Of a DNA stretch of 64,000 bases, positions 42,255-51,178 are shown one piece after another; the stretch's first letter is position 1, and each line of letters opens with the position of its first letter. A model generated the notes under the pieces. It was not told the origin of the DNA and made no database searches. It saw only the letters and a program-made list of their open reading frames with translations. The stretch comes from Thermomonas sp. (GTDB lineage: Bacteria > Pseudomonadota > Gammaproteobacteria > Xanthomonadales > Xanthomonadaceae): positions 372,001 to 436,000 of the forward strand of contig NZ_JAQSDO010000015.1 of NCBI RefSeq assembly GCF_029945965.1, written 5' to 3'. Both the position numbers and the translations under genes were made by a program.

Positions 42255-42337
42255 GACCATTGTGGTCGCCTGTAATTCCCGTGGGATTGTCCAAACGTAC
42301 AGGCGCGAATGCCGACGGGTTCGGTTAGGGTTTGGAC
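42255..42337. promoter_or_regulatory. candidate operator region between acyl-CoA synthetase and hydrolase
   Basis: The 184-bp divergent gap holds a perfect 13-bp palindrome GACCATTGTGGTC (42255-42267) and a separate inverted repeat GTCCAAAC (42289-42296) / GTTTGGAC (42330-42337), whose centres lie about 41 bp apart, close to four helical turns. The second arm overlaps a TTGGAC -35 candidate (42332-42337) for the hydrolase gene. No regulator gene is adjacent, so the binding protein is unknown. Confidence 0.35.
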
Positions 42338-42389
42338 TGACGTGCCCTGAGCCGCGAATACCAATCTTAAGAGAGGCACTCCTGCAACC

Positions 42390-43253
42390 ATGTCCCATCA
42401 AGACATTTACTGGCACAGCAGCGATGGCTTGCGCCTGCATGCACGTGACTACGCAGGTTCGATAGGTAGAGGATTACCTGTCATCTGTATTCCCGGCCTG
42501 ACCAGGAATTCCGGCGATTTCGATGAGCTGGCGCAATGGATATCCGCCCGTGGCCGAAGAGTGCTGGCGCTCGACTTGCGAGGCCGCGCGGGTTCTGATC
42601 ACGGGAAACCCTCGCGCTACAGGCCGCCTGTGTACGCTGACGATGTGCTCGCATTAATGCGCGAACAATCCATCACGCGTGCGGTCTTCATTGGCACCTC
42701 GCTGGGGGTGCTGGTGACAATGACCGTGGCAACAAAACAGCGCGGGGCAGTGGCCTCAGCCGTGCTCAACGATGCCGGTCCCGAGGTTTCGAGAGAGGCG
42801 CTGGACCGGATTGCGGCATATGCCGGCAAGCCGGTCGCGCCCATGCATCGTGAGGCCGCTGTCACCTATGTCCAGCGCATCGGCCAGTCGGTCTATCCGC
42901 GCCATGGCCAGGCCGATTGGGAGGCGAGCGTGGACCGGATGTTCCGCCAAGGCGACGATGGCTTGTGGGTCCTGGACTACGACCCGGCAATCGTGCGCAC
43001 CATAAATCCATGGATGCTTCGCCTGGTGCGGCCGCTGCTTTGGCGCGCGTTTCGCACGTTGGTCAAGGGCGCTCCAACCTTGCTGCTGCGCGGCGAAACC
43101 TCGGATATCCTGACGCGCGAGCTTGCCAAGCGCATGGCTGCGGTGTCACCGAACGTGCAACTGGTGGAGGTGCCGCAGGTCGGGCACGCACCTAGCCTTT
43201 CCGAAGTGGAATCACGAGAGGCCATCGGCGCTTTCCTGGAGCGTGTGGATTGA
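42390..43253 (+). CDS. alpha/beta-hydrolase
   Basis: A 287-residue cytoplasmic alpha/beta-hydrolase. Features: oxyanion segment CIPGLTRNSGDF, the LDLRGRAGSD strand turn, nucleophile elbow GTSLGV (Ser about 109), acid in LLLRGETSDIL and His in VGHAPSL. Members include esterases, lactonases and C-C hydrolases such as MhpC types. AGAGG precedes the ATG. The MaoC-type hydratase gene begins two bases after its stop, so both are co-translated and probably act in the same pathway. Confidence 0.82.
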   Translation: MSHQDIYWHSSDGLRLHARDYAGSIGRGLPVICIPGLTRNSGDFDELAQWISARGRRVLALDLRGRAGSDHGKPSRYRPPVYADDVLALMREQSITRAVFIGTSLGVLVTMTVATKQRGAVASAVLNDAGPEVSREALDRIAAYAGKPVAPMHREAAVTYVQRIGQSVYPRHGQADWEASVDRMFRQGDDGLWVLDYDPAIVRTINPWMLRLVRPLLWRAFRTLVKGAPTLLLRGETSDILTRELAKRMAAVSPNVQLVEVPQVGHAPSLSEVESREAIGAFLERVD

Positions 43254-43255
43254 CC

Positions 43256-43747
43256 ATGTCCAGCAATTGCCACGAAGGGCCGGGAGTGGGCGGAGAAACC
43301 CTCGTGGGACTGCGGAGTTGGTGCGCCGAAGAGCGCTGGAGTGCGGACTGGATCGAGGTTGGTCAGGATCGCATCGATGCATTCGCGCAAGCGACTGGCG
43401 ATACCAATTGGCTGCACACTGATCCGCAGCGTGCGCTGCGCGAAACGCCATTCGGCGGCAGCATTGCCCATGGCTTCCTGTTGCTGTCGCTGACGGTGGG
43501 CGACGACGTCACGGAAATCACGCGCATGCCGGGCATCTTGCAGATTCTCAATTACGGATTGGACAAGGTCAGGTTTCTTGCCCCGGTCAGGAGTGGAGCC
43601 CGCGTGCGCGTGCATTCGCGGGTGGAATCGTTGGCCGAGAAGCAGCCGCACCGCTGGCTGTTGCGCCAGGTGAAGACCTTGCACGTGGAGGGGCAACCGG
43701 GGCCGGCGATGGTGGCTGAACAACTGGCGCTTGTCGTGTTGCAGTAA
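43256..43747 (+). CDS. MaoC-like (R)-specific enoyl-CoA hydratase
   Basis: A 163-residue hot-dog-fold protein. The hydratase-2 motif is visible as DRIDAFAQATGDTNWLHTD with the catalytic Asp and His, then GGSIAHGFLLLSL. It should hydrate trans-2-enoyl-CoA, fitting a locus with a CoA ligase and hydrolase. About 25 N-terminal residues precede the core. A TTG start six bases earlier would overlap the hydrolase stop; the ATG is preferred. Confidence 0.87.
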   Translation: MSSNCHEGPGVGGETLVGLRSWCAEERWSADWIEVGQDRIDAFAQATGDTNWLHTDPQRALRETPFGGSIAHGFLLLSLTVGDDVTEITRMPGILQILNYGLDKVRFLAPVRSGARVRVHSRVESLAEKQPHRWLLRQVKTLHVEGQPGPAMVAEQLALVVLQ

Positions 43748-43778
43748 GTACGCATCCGTTTTGGTTGAGAACAGCCAT

Positions 43779-43784
43779 TAGACT
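43779..43784 (+). promoter_or_regulatory. possible -10 box for a leaderless hybrid kinase mRNA
   Basis: TAGACT, six bases, then ATG 43791. No Shine-Dalgarno and no clear -35. Confidence 0.4.
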
Positions 43785-43790
43785 TCGTCC

Positions 43791-46700
43791 ATGCTGACGC
43801 CACTCACCGTCATTTTTGCCAGTCTGGCGTGGGCCGCGACGCTCTTCGGCGTTGCGCTCTGGGGCGAGCGCAATGGCGTGCGCCTCAGGCGCGTATGGCC
43901 GGTGATCTACTCGCTGTCACTGGCGGTGCATTGCACTGCATGGACCTTTTATGGCGCGGTTGCGCAAGCGGCGCGCTGGCAGTTCCCGATTCCGCCGACC
44001 TACATTGGCATCGTGTTGCTGCTGATCGTCGGCATCGGCTTTCTGCGCCGCCTCGCGCACCTGACCCGCGAACACAAAAGCGCTTCGATCGCAGACCTGG
44101 TGACTTCGCGGTTCGGCAAGGACCGCCGCTTGGGCATTGCCATCACCGGTGTCGCACTGCTCGGCATGGTGCCCTACATATCCTTGCAACTGCAGGCTGT
44201 TGCGCAGAGTTTCACCCTGCTGGTCAGTGGCGAAACGAGTCGGCAACCGGCCTTGCTGGATGCGTCGTTGTGGGTCGCATTGGTGATGGCAGTCTTCACG
44301 ATGCTGTTCGGCACGCGACGTGCTTCGGCGATCGAACACAACCGGGGCATCATGCTTGCACTGGGTTTCGAGTCGCTATTGAAATTGACGGCATTGCTTG
44401 CAGTCGGTGCGTTCGCCGTGTGGGGCGTGCACGATGGTTACGCCGACTTGGCCGGGCGTGCGGCCAAATTGCCGAAGGGTAGCTTCGACGGCAGCTTCAT
44501 CACCTTGGTAGGGTTGGGTGCGCTGGCCATCTTCACCCTGCCGCACCAATTCCACGTGGGAATGGTTGAGTTGCGCAAGGACAACGACCTGCGGGTGGCG
44601 CGGTGGCTGTTCCCGCTTTACCTGCTGGCCATCGCGATGCCGGTATTACCGATCGCTTGGGCAGGGCAACTGACCATGCCGGCGGACGTGCGGCCGGACC
44701 TGTATGTGATGGCGTTGCCGTTGATGGCAGGAAACAATGGCCTGGCCATGCTGACATTCCTGGGCGGAATGAGCGCGGCTACCGGCATGACGATCCTGTC
44801 GGCGTTGACCCTGTCGATCATGTTGGCCAATCACTGGATCAGTCCACGTTACGTGCGCGATGCCGCACGCCAGGTATCAGGTGCTGACTTGCGGCCTTGG
44901 GTCCTGGCCAACCGGCGCTTCGGAATCGCACTGGTCTTCGCGTTGGCATGGCTTTACAGCAGGGCCATGACCGGAAAGGCGTTTGCCGACTTCGGAATCC
45001 TGTCGTTTTCGGCGCTTGCACAACTGGCGCCGGGAGTCGTGCTGGCGGTGTATCGCCCACGCCTGCCCTCAGTCGCGATTCTGGCTGGAATCGTGCTTGG
45101 TACGCTGGTGTGGATCTGGTTGATGCTGGTGCCAACTGCACTGCAGGCAGGTGGATTGTCGCCCATCGATTTCACCCAAGGCTTGCGTTGGCTCACGCCG
45201 CACGATTTTCTCGGCTTAGGGCAACTGGATAGCGTGACCCATGGCGTGGTCGCCAGCTTGCTGGTCAATCTGGTGGCTGTGGCATTCGTTGCGTTCTTGA
45301 GCCCGCTCCGCGCGGATGCCGCACGCAGCGGCGTTTCCTTGAGTGCACTCGAAAACGTGGCCCGCAGGTTCCTGCCCCAGGTCGAAGTGCGCAGGTTGGT
45401 GCCCAAAAACGATGAACATGCCATCGCCGATGAAGCGACGGTGGTGGAAGTCGAACGGGAACTGGCTGCCGTCGTCGGCGTGTCGAGTGCGCGCTTGTTG
45501 ATCGATGCTGCGTCACGAGGGAAACAGGCACCACTGGATACCGTGGTCGCCATCGTCGGAGAGGTGAGCCAGGACCTACGCTTCAACCAGCGGCTGCTGG
45601 AAGCTGCTCTGGAAAACATGAGTCAAGGGATCAGCGTGGTCGACGCGGACTTGCACCTGGTTGCATGGAATCGCCGCTACGAGGAATTGTTTGGTTATCC
45701 GTCGGGTATGTTGCGCGTGGGCATGCCAATCGCTGAGGCGTCCGCCTGGGCGTTGCGCGAAATCGACGGCATCACGCACGCGATCAACGACGAAGCGTTG
45801 CAACGCCGGCTGGCGCATATGCGTGCAGGCACGCCGCATCTTTCCGAACGCGTGTTCCCGGATGGCAGCATCGTCGAGATCCGCGGCAATCCGATGCCGG
45901 GTGGTGGCTTCGTTGCCACCTTCAGCGACGTCACTGCATTCCGCGAAGCCGAGACTGGTCTCAAACGCGTCAACGAAACGCTAGAACAACGCGTGGTCGA
46001 CCGCACCACGTTGCTGGAAACGGCCAAGCGCGAAGCCGAGCACGCCAACGACGCCAAGAGTCGCTTCCTCGCTGCGATCGGCCACGACCTGTTGCAACCG
46101 CTACATGCCGCGCACCTGTTCGCCGATGCCCTGCAACAACGCAGCGATCCGCCGCAGCGCGAACTGGCGCGGCAGATTGGCGATGCGCTGGATTCCACCA
46201 CCGACCTGCTGACCACTCTGCTCGACATGTCGCGGCTGGAGGCCGGCGGATTGGTGCCAGAGCCGCGTGCGTTTCCGCTTGCCGATGTGCTCGATCCGCT
46301 GGTCGCGCAGTTCGACATGCTTGCCAGCGAGCGCGGCCTTCGCATGCGCTTCGTACCCACCCGTGCGTGGGTGCGAAGCGACCCACAGCTGCTGCGACGG
46401 GTGCTACAGAACTTCCTGGCCAATGCGTTGCGCTATACGCAACAGGGCAGCGTGCTGCTTGGTGTTCGTCGGGTCAGTTTTGGCCAAGGCGAGGGCGAGA
46501 GCGCGAGCGGAAGCCTGCGCATCGAAGTGCATGACACAGGCCCGGGCATCGACGCTGACCAGCACGAAGCGATCTTCCAGGAGTTCCGTCGTGGCGATGA
46601 CGTGCCGGGGCAGGGGCTTGGTCTTGGCCTGGCTATCGCACAACGCATTGCCGCCTTGCTGGGTTCGCCGATGCACCTGTGCAGCGAGCCTGGTCGCGGC

Positions 46701-47144
46701 AGTGTGTTCGCCATCGACGTGCCGCTAGTCGCCGAAGCCACCGCCCAACGCATCACGTCTCATGGCGTGGTCGGTTTGCGGGTGCTGGTGGTCGACAACG
46801 AGCCGCTTGCATTGGCTGCCCTGCGCCAAGTACTTACAGGTTGGGGTTGCGAGGTCGATGCCGTCGGTGATGGCGAAGCCGCAGCCGCATGCCTGTCAGC
46901 GCAGCCGGCCGATCTGTGGATCTTCGATTACCACCTGGATGCCGGTGACGATGGCGTTGCATTGCGGCAACGCCTGTCGCAACGCTTCAGCGTTGTCCCG
47001 TGCATGATCCTCAGCGCCGACCAGACCGGCGCCGTACGCAACGCCGCACAGGAAGCCGGCTTGCCGTTGCTGATGAAGCCGCTGCGTCCGCTTGCATTGA
47101 AATCGATGCTGGACCGGATGCTGGCAGCGAGAGGAGCGGGGTAG
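43791..47144 (+). CDS. hybrid sensor histidine kinase with N-terminal solute:sodium symporter domain
   Basis: A 1117-residue membrane kinase. Residues about 1-500 form a PutP/SSS-like region with roughly thirteen helices (VHCTAWTFYG, SIADLVTSRFGK, GMSAATGMTIL). A PAS domain follows (about 600-700; EYLF-like YEELFGYPSGMLRVG), then a coiled coil, HisKA with His765 in IGHDLLQPLHAA, HATPase_c (NFLANALRYT; GPGI; GQGLGLGLAI) and a receiver with Asp1046 in IFDYHLD. The architecture matches the NahK/ErcS and CbrA class, which may sense a transported solute. No cognate output regulator is adjacent, so signals probably pass to a distant regulator or phosphotransfer protein. Confidence 0.88.
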   Translation: MLTPLTVIFASLAWAATLFGVALWGERNGVRLRRVWPVIYSLSLAVHCTAWTFYGAVAQAARWQFPIPPTYIGIVLLLIVGIGFLRRLAHLTREHKSASIADLVTSRFGKDRRLGIAITGVALLGMVPYISLQLQAVAQSFTLLVSGETSRQPALLDASLWVALVMAVFTMLFGTRRASAIEHNRGIMLALGFESLLKLTALLAVGAFAVWGVHDGYADLAGRAAKLPKGSFDGSFITLVGLGALAIFTLPHQFHVGMVELRKDNDLRVARWLFPLYLLAIAMPVLPIAWAGQLTMPADVRPDLYVMALPLMAGNNGLAMLTFLGGMSAATGMTILSALTLSIMLANHWISPRYVRDAARQVSGADLRPWVLANRRFGIALVFALAWLYSRAMTGKAFADFGILSFSALAQLAPGVVLAVYRPRLPSVAILAGIVLGTLVWIWLMLVPTALQAGGLSPIDFTQGLRWLTPHDFLGLGQLDSVTHGVVASLLVNLVAVAFVAFLSPLRADAARSGVSLSALENVARRFLPQVEVRRLVPKNDEHAIADEATVVEVERELAAVVGVSSARLLIDAASRGKQAPLDTVVAIVGEVSQDLRFNQRLLEAALENMSQGISVVDADLHLVAWNRRYEELFGYPSGMLRVGMPIAEASAWALREIDGITHAINDEALQRRLAHMRAGTPHLSERVFPDGSIVEIRGNPMPGGGFVATFSDVTAFREAETGLKRVNETLEQRVVDRTTLLETAKREAEHANDAKSRFLAAIGHDLLQPLHAAHLFADALQQRSDPPQRELARQIGDALDSTTDLLTTLLDMSRLEAGGLVPEPRAFPLADVLDPLVAQFDMLASERGLRMRFVPTRAWVRSDPQLLRRVLQNFLANALRYTQQGSVLLGVRRVSFGQGEGESASGSLRIEVHDTGPGIDADQHEAIFQEFRRGDDVPGQGLGLGLAIAQRIAALLGSPMHLCSEPGRGSVFAIDVPLVAEATAQRITSHGVVGLRVLVVDNEPLALAALRQVLTGWGCEVDAVGDGEAAAACLSAQPADLWIFDYHLDAGDDGVALRQRLSQRFSVVPCMILSADQTGAVRNAAQEAGLPLLMKPLRPLALKSMLDRMLAARGAG

Positions 47145-47177
47145 GCGGGTTTCGACCCGAAGCAGATTGCCAAGTGA

Positions 47178-48260
47178 CTATTTTGAGTCTGCAACAACGG
47201 GCTGCCTCTTGATGACTGCCGTGGAAACATTCGTACTTCTGATCTGCCGGATCAGCGTCGTCGTCTCCTGGATCATCACATCGGGCCGCTCGATCTGGAT
47301 GTAATGCCCACTTCCCGTTGCAATAACGCGGCGACTGTTTGTCGAGAGCTGAAGGTATGCCGCCTGTTCCTGGTCATGCGCGGTGCTGGCCCAGAGCCAG
47401 TCTTTCTGGGTGACTCGCTTCGAAAGAAAATCCGGTATCGCCCACTTCGGATCCTGCGAAAGAACCAGGATGGGTAGATTTCCGAAAGGCCCTGTTTTTG
47501 CTCCCTGTCCGTGCGAATCGTCAGTAGCGCGATACTCACGCACGTATTCGTCGAGTTGTGGGTAATCGCATGCGCTGCCCTTGATCCAACCTGCGTAAGC
47601 CTCCAGTCCTTTGGGAACGGCATCGCATTGGCCCATTAGCCGCGCCACACCCAATGCCACAGTGGCTTTGACGAACATGAATTCCGCGTTGCTGTGTTCA
47701 TCCATGGCCGAGGCGAAGGGTGGGGAGGGCAACGGGATTGGCGTGCTGGCATCTACGAGCACCAAGCCAGCTACGCCCTGCGGGAATTTCGATGCGTAGA
47801 TGCGCGCATAAAGTCCGCCTGCCGAGTGACCGGCCAAAACCACTGGCGTGGTGATGCCGGCCTTGATGAGCAGTGCATGCAGTTGATCGGCGATGTGCAA
47901 TCCGTCGCGTGCGCCAGGTTGCGGATCACTCCAGCCAAAGCCCGCGCGGTCATAGGAACAGGTACGGGTGACACGGGAAAGCGCAGGCTGCACCTTGCCC
48001 CAGACAGTGAAGTCGTCGCCGCGGCCGGATTCCAATATCACGGTAGGGGAGCCTTCGCCGGTGCAATACAAATGCATGGCGTGACCGTTCACGTCATAGA
48101 TGTGACCGGGCGGTGGATTGGCCTTGCGGTCATGGCGAGTGGCAAGGAAGTTCCAACTGGCGCCCGTGACACCCAGGATCACCAACACTGTCGCGATGCC
48201 AATGCCTGTCTTTCGGGCAATACGCAGGGCGCGGCGACCTTTGGATTGACGTTGCTCCAT
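47178..48260 (-). CDS. membrane-anchored alpha/beta-hydrolase
   Basis: A 360-residue protein with one N-terminal membrane helix (about residues 17-38, GIGIATVLVILGVTGASWNF) and a periplasmic alpha/beta-hydrolase domain. The nucleophile elbow is AGHSAGGLYAR; ESGRGDDFTVWG forms the oxyanion side, and the C-terminal SGHYIQIERPD carries the probable catalytic His. The frame is open from 48431 but the Lys/Arg-rich MEQRQSKGRRAL start with GGGAG upstream is more convincing. Substrate unknown. Convergent with the hybrid kinase gene. Confidence 0.78.
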   Translation of the reverse strand: MEQRQSKGRRALRIARKTGIGIATVLVILGVTGASWNFLATRHDRKANPPPGHIYDVNGHAMHLYCTGEGSPTVILESGRGDDFTVWGKVQPALSRVTRTCSYDRAGFGWSDPQPGARDGLHIADQLHALLIKAGITTPVVLAGHSAGGLYARIYASKFPQGVAGLVLVDASTPIPLPSPPFASAMDEHSNAEFMFVKATVALGVARLMGQCDAVPKGLEAYAGWIKGSACDYPQLDEYVREYRATDDSHGQGAKTGPFGNLPILVLSQDPKWAIPDFLSKRVTQKDWLWASTAHDQEQAAYLQLSTNSRRVIATGSGHYIQIERPDVMIQETTTLIRQIRSTNVSTAVIKRQPVVADSK

Positions 48261-48365
48261 GTTCTCGAGGCTCCCAGGCTTGATTGTGCGCGCTTCGACG
48301 CGTATCGCTTGCAAATATAGGCTGGTCTTCGAATCGTATGACAGGGGCGTGCGCCGAAGCGGTAG

Positions 48366-48512
48366 ATGGGTGCGTTGAGGCGTTATCCAGTTCACTTGGT
48401 CGAGCGCTTCCAGGTCGCCATCATCGCGCACGACAAGACGGCGCTCGAAGGCATGTTTGTCGCCGAGGGCGACTCGTGGTTCGAGCTACCCGGACCGCGC
48501 GCGCTAAAGTGA
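48366..48512 (+). pseudogene. probable remnant of an NTF2/SnoaL-like gene
   Basis: A 48-codon frame whose middle part, VERFQVAIIAHDKTALEGMF then DSWFELPG, resembles the first helix and strand of NTF2-like proteins, after which the frame ends. No Shine-Dalgarno precedes it, and it is far shorter than the usual 120-150 residues. It sits just before the LytS-type kinase gene. The resemblance is judged by eye and could be chance. Confidence 0.35.
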
Positions 48513-48552
48513 CGGCCAGGGCGCGGACTGTGCGCCGTTTCAGGAAATCCAC

Positions 48553-49620
48553 ATGATTCGTGTCGCCACCGTCCGTGATGATGCGGCATTCGTCTGGCTG
48601 CCATGGTTGGCTGGCGCACCGTTGGTGTTGTGCATGACGGTGATGGCCTTGCCGGAGATCGGCCACGAACATGCGTTGGCGTTTCGCGGCATCTATGCGG
48701 TCGCCTACCTGTTCTGGACGTTGCCGCTGGTGGTCGTGCAGCGTGCGTTGCAGCGCCGCGTGGCGTGGCCAATGACTGTGTTTGCTCTGTTGGCGCTGAC
48801 CTATCTGATGTCGATCGCCAACAACGCGCTGGCCCTGCTGCTCGCGGTGCATTGGGGCGCGGTACCGGCATACGATTGGCATCTCTTGTTTGGCGGGCTT
48901 GATGGGTGTTGGCTCGCGCTGATTGCCTTCTGTGCGATCCACGCGGTGGTCGATCGCTACCAGGCGCTAGAGGCCGAGCGCGATCGTGTACGCGAAGCGC
49001 TGGCATTGGCACGCGACGCCGAGCTGCGCGCGTTGCGCTATCAGTTGCATCCGCACTTCTTGTTCAACACGCTCAATGCCATCTCGACCCTGATCGCCGA
49101 ACAGCGCGGCGCGGATGCGAACCGCATGCTGGCGCGACTGGCCGATCTGTTGCGTTCCACGCTGGAGCGCAGCGAAGTGAACGAGATTTCGCTGGCCGAG
49201 GAACTGGCCCTGACCGGTCACTACCTCGACATCGAGAAGATTCGTCTCGGCGAAAGACTGGCGCTGGAACTGCGCGTCGGTGCGGACCTGCTTCAGGCCG
49301 CCGTGCCGGCGCTGCTGCTGCAGCCGCTGGTCGAAAACGCGATTCGCCACGGCATCGCACCACGCACAGCGGGTGGCCGGTTGGAGTTACATGTAGAGCG
49401 CATGGGTGAGCAGCTGCAGGTACGTCTTCACAACAATGGCGTGACCTCGCCAGCTGATGCCGAGGTGACATCGCGGCCGGCGATCGGCCTGCAGAATGTG
49501 CGTGAGCGACTGGCACGTCTTTATGGCAGTGCGCATGCGTTTGACTTTGTGCTGGCGCCGAATGGTGATTGCACGGTGCAGATTGCCATGCCGTTCCGTC
49601 CGATGATGGCAGTTGCATGA
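48553..49620 (+). CDS. LytS/YehU-type sensor histidine kinase
   Basis: A 355-residue kinase of the His_kinase (PF06580) class. The first 140 residues hold four membrane helices with no periplasmic sensor domain; a short coiled coil leads to the phosphoacceptor segment LHPHFLFNTLNAI (His168), then an HATPase region with LLQPLVENAIRHGI and GIGLQNVRERL-like GLQNVRERLARLYG. AGGAAA precedes the ATG. Its stop overlaps the response regulator start by 4 bp, so the two form one system. Confidence 0.88.
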   Translation: MIRVATVRDDAAFVWLPWLAGAPLVLCMTVMALPEIGHEHALAFRGIYAVAYLFWTLPLVVVQRALQRRVAWPMTVFALLALTYLMSIANNALALLLAVHWGAVPAYDWHLLFGGLDGCWLALIAFCAIHAVVDRYQALEAERDRVREALALARDAELRALRYQLHPHFLFNTLNAISTLIAEQRGADANRMLARLADLLRSTLERSEVNEISLAEELALTGHYLDIEKIRLGERLALELRVGADLLQAAVPALLLQPLVENAIRHGIAPRTAGGRLELHVERMGEQLQVRLHNNGVTSPADAEVTSRPAIGLQNVRERLARLYGSAHAFDFVLAPNGDCTVQIAMPFRPMMAVA

Positions 49621-50360
49621 GCCTGCGCGTGCTGATCGTCGACGACGAGCCATTGGCGCGAGCCGGCGTGCGCGCCAGGCTGGATGCTCATACCGATATC
49701 AGCGTGATAGGTGAGTGTGGCGATGGTGCGTCGGCACTGGAGTTCCTGCGGTCGCAGTCGCCGGATCTACTGTTTATCGACGTGGAGATGCCGGGGCTGA
49801 GTGGCTTGGAAGTACTTGAAGCGTTGACGCCAGAGCAACGTCCGCTGACTGTGTTGTTGACCGCCTATGAGCAATTCGCGCTGCGTGCCTTCGAGCTGCG
49901 CGCATTGGACTACCTGCTCAAGCCGGTCGACGACGAGCGCTTCGCCGATGCATTGGACCGGGCGCGTGACACGCTGGCCCTGCATCGCGGCGAGGCTGCT
50001 GGTGCGCAGACACCACGTCATGCCACGCGCTTCGAGGTGCGGCTTGGTCATCGCGTGCAGCTGGTACACGCCGATGAGATCGACTGGATCGAGGCACAAG
50101 GCGACTATGCCGGCCTGCACGTCGGAGCACACATGCACCTGTTGCGAGAGCCGCTGCAGCGGCTGGGTGGCCGGCTCGATCCAACCCGCTTTGCACGTAT
50201 CCATCGCTCGACTATCGTGCGACTGGATCGGGTCGCCGAGATAGAGCCGCTGTCCAACCGCGATCACTTGCTACGCCTGCGCGATGGCACCTTACTGCGT
50301 GCCAGTCGCACCTACGTCGATGGGCTGCGGGCGGCGTTGCTAGGCAACGGTCTGCTGTAG
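49617..50360 (+). CDS. LytTR-family response regulator
   Basis: A 247-residue regulator. The receiver has Asp9/Asp10, phosphoacceptor Asp55 in LFIDVEMPG, Thr in LLTAYEQFALRAFE and Lys in DYLLKPVDDE. Residues about 140-245 form a LytTR DNA-binding domain (IDWIEAQGDYAGLHV, FARIHRSTIVRLDRV, TYVDGLRAALL). ATGA overlap with the kinase gene fixes the start. LytTR regulators often act on nearby peptidase, envelope or signalling genes; the YgjP-like gene follows after three bases. Confidence 0.9.
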   Translation: MSLRVLIVDDEPLARAGVRARLDAHTDISVIGECGDGASALEFLRSQSPDLLFIDVEMPGLSGLEVLEALTPEQRPLTVLLTAYEQFALRAFELRALDYLLKPVDDERFADALDRARDTLALHRGEAAGAQTPRHATRFEVRLGHRVQLVHADEIDWIEAQGDYAGLHVGAHMHLLREPLQRLGGRLDPTRFARIHRSTIVRLDRVAEIEPLSNRDHLLRLRDGTLLRASRTYVDGLRAALLGNGLL

Positions 50361-50363
50361 GCA

Positions 50364-50879
50364 ATGACCGTCCTGCTGCCGATGCAACCGCTCAAATACC
50401 TCGCCGGCTATCCGCCACACGTGCTGACGCAGGTGCGCGCGTTGATCGAGCAAGATCGGCTTGGCACGATGCTGGACGAAAAATACGGCCAGCTACATGC
50501 CGTGCGCAGCGACGGCCAGCTGTATGACTACGTCCAGGTGCTCAAGGAGCGTCACCTGCGTAAATCTGTGCCGCTGGGCAAGGTGATCTACGACGGCAAG
50601 CTACAGGTCATGAAGCACGCGCTCGGCACCCACACCACTATTTCCCGGGTGCAGGGCGACAGGCTCAAGACCAGTCGCGAGATTCGCATTGCCAGCGTGT
50701 TCCGCGATGCGCCTGCCGATTTCCTGAAGATGATCGTGGTGCATGAACTGGCGCACTTGAAGGAAGCCGAGCACGACAAATCCTTCTACCGGCTGTGCAC
50801 GCACATGGAACCGGGTTATCACCAGTTGGAGTTCGATTTACGCCTGTATCTGACACACCTTGATGTGGGCCAGCGCTGA
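50364..50879 (+). CDS. YgjP-like zinc metallopeptidase (DUF45)
   Basis: A 171-residue protein with the metal-binding signature HELAH (His127, Glu128, His131) and a third His137 in EAEHDKSFY, as in the YgjP family. No signal peptide is visible, so it should act in the cytoplasm. It starts three bases after the LytTR regulator and probably belongs to that operon. A diverged copy of its last 29 codons plus downstream bases exists at 55075-55192. Confidence 0.85.
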   Translation: MTVLLPMQPLKYLAGYPPHVLTQVRALIEQDRLGTMLDEKYGQLHAVRSDGQLYDYVQVLKERHLRKSVPLGKVIYDGKLQVMKHALGTHTTISRVQGDRLKTSREIRIASVFRDAPADFLKMIVVHELAHLKEAEHDKSFYRLCTHMEPGYHQLEFDLRLYLTHLDVGQR

Positions 50880-51178
50880 GGTTGATCCGGCGCGTTGTGG
50901 GAAACCTGCGATTCCGATTGAAGTGGATTTTTCACTAACCCGTCGGATTTTCGTCGCTGTATTGGCTGTTTGGCCCTGATTTCCGCTGGCTTTGTCGCAC
51001 GCTGGTTGCAAGCCTCGCACTGCGTTTGCAAGATGCTCTCGCGCTGCAAACGCCAGTACCAATACTACCTGCGGCATCGAAAGACGCTTGTCCGATCAGG
51101 TTCAGTCCGTACAAGACGTCCGTAGCGCCCACGCGCAGTACAGGTGTGGTCGTTCCTTTCTTTCCGTGAGGTGTCGTG
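50880..51178. other. 299-bp gap without a recognised gene
   Basis: No frame with ribosome binding site or homology was recognised on either strand, and no hairpin with a T run. The first 45 bases share GTTGTGGGAA and nearby positions with the sequence after the YgjP relic at 55164. GTGAGG at its end is the ribosome binding site of the next gene. Confidence 0.5.
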
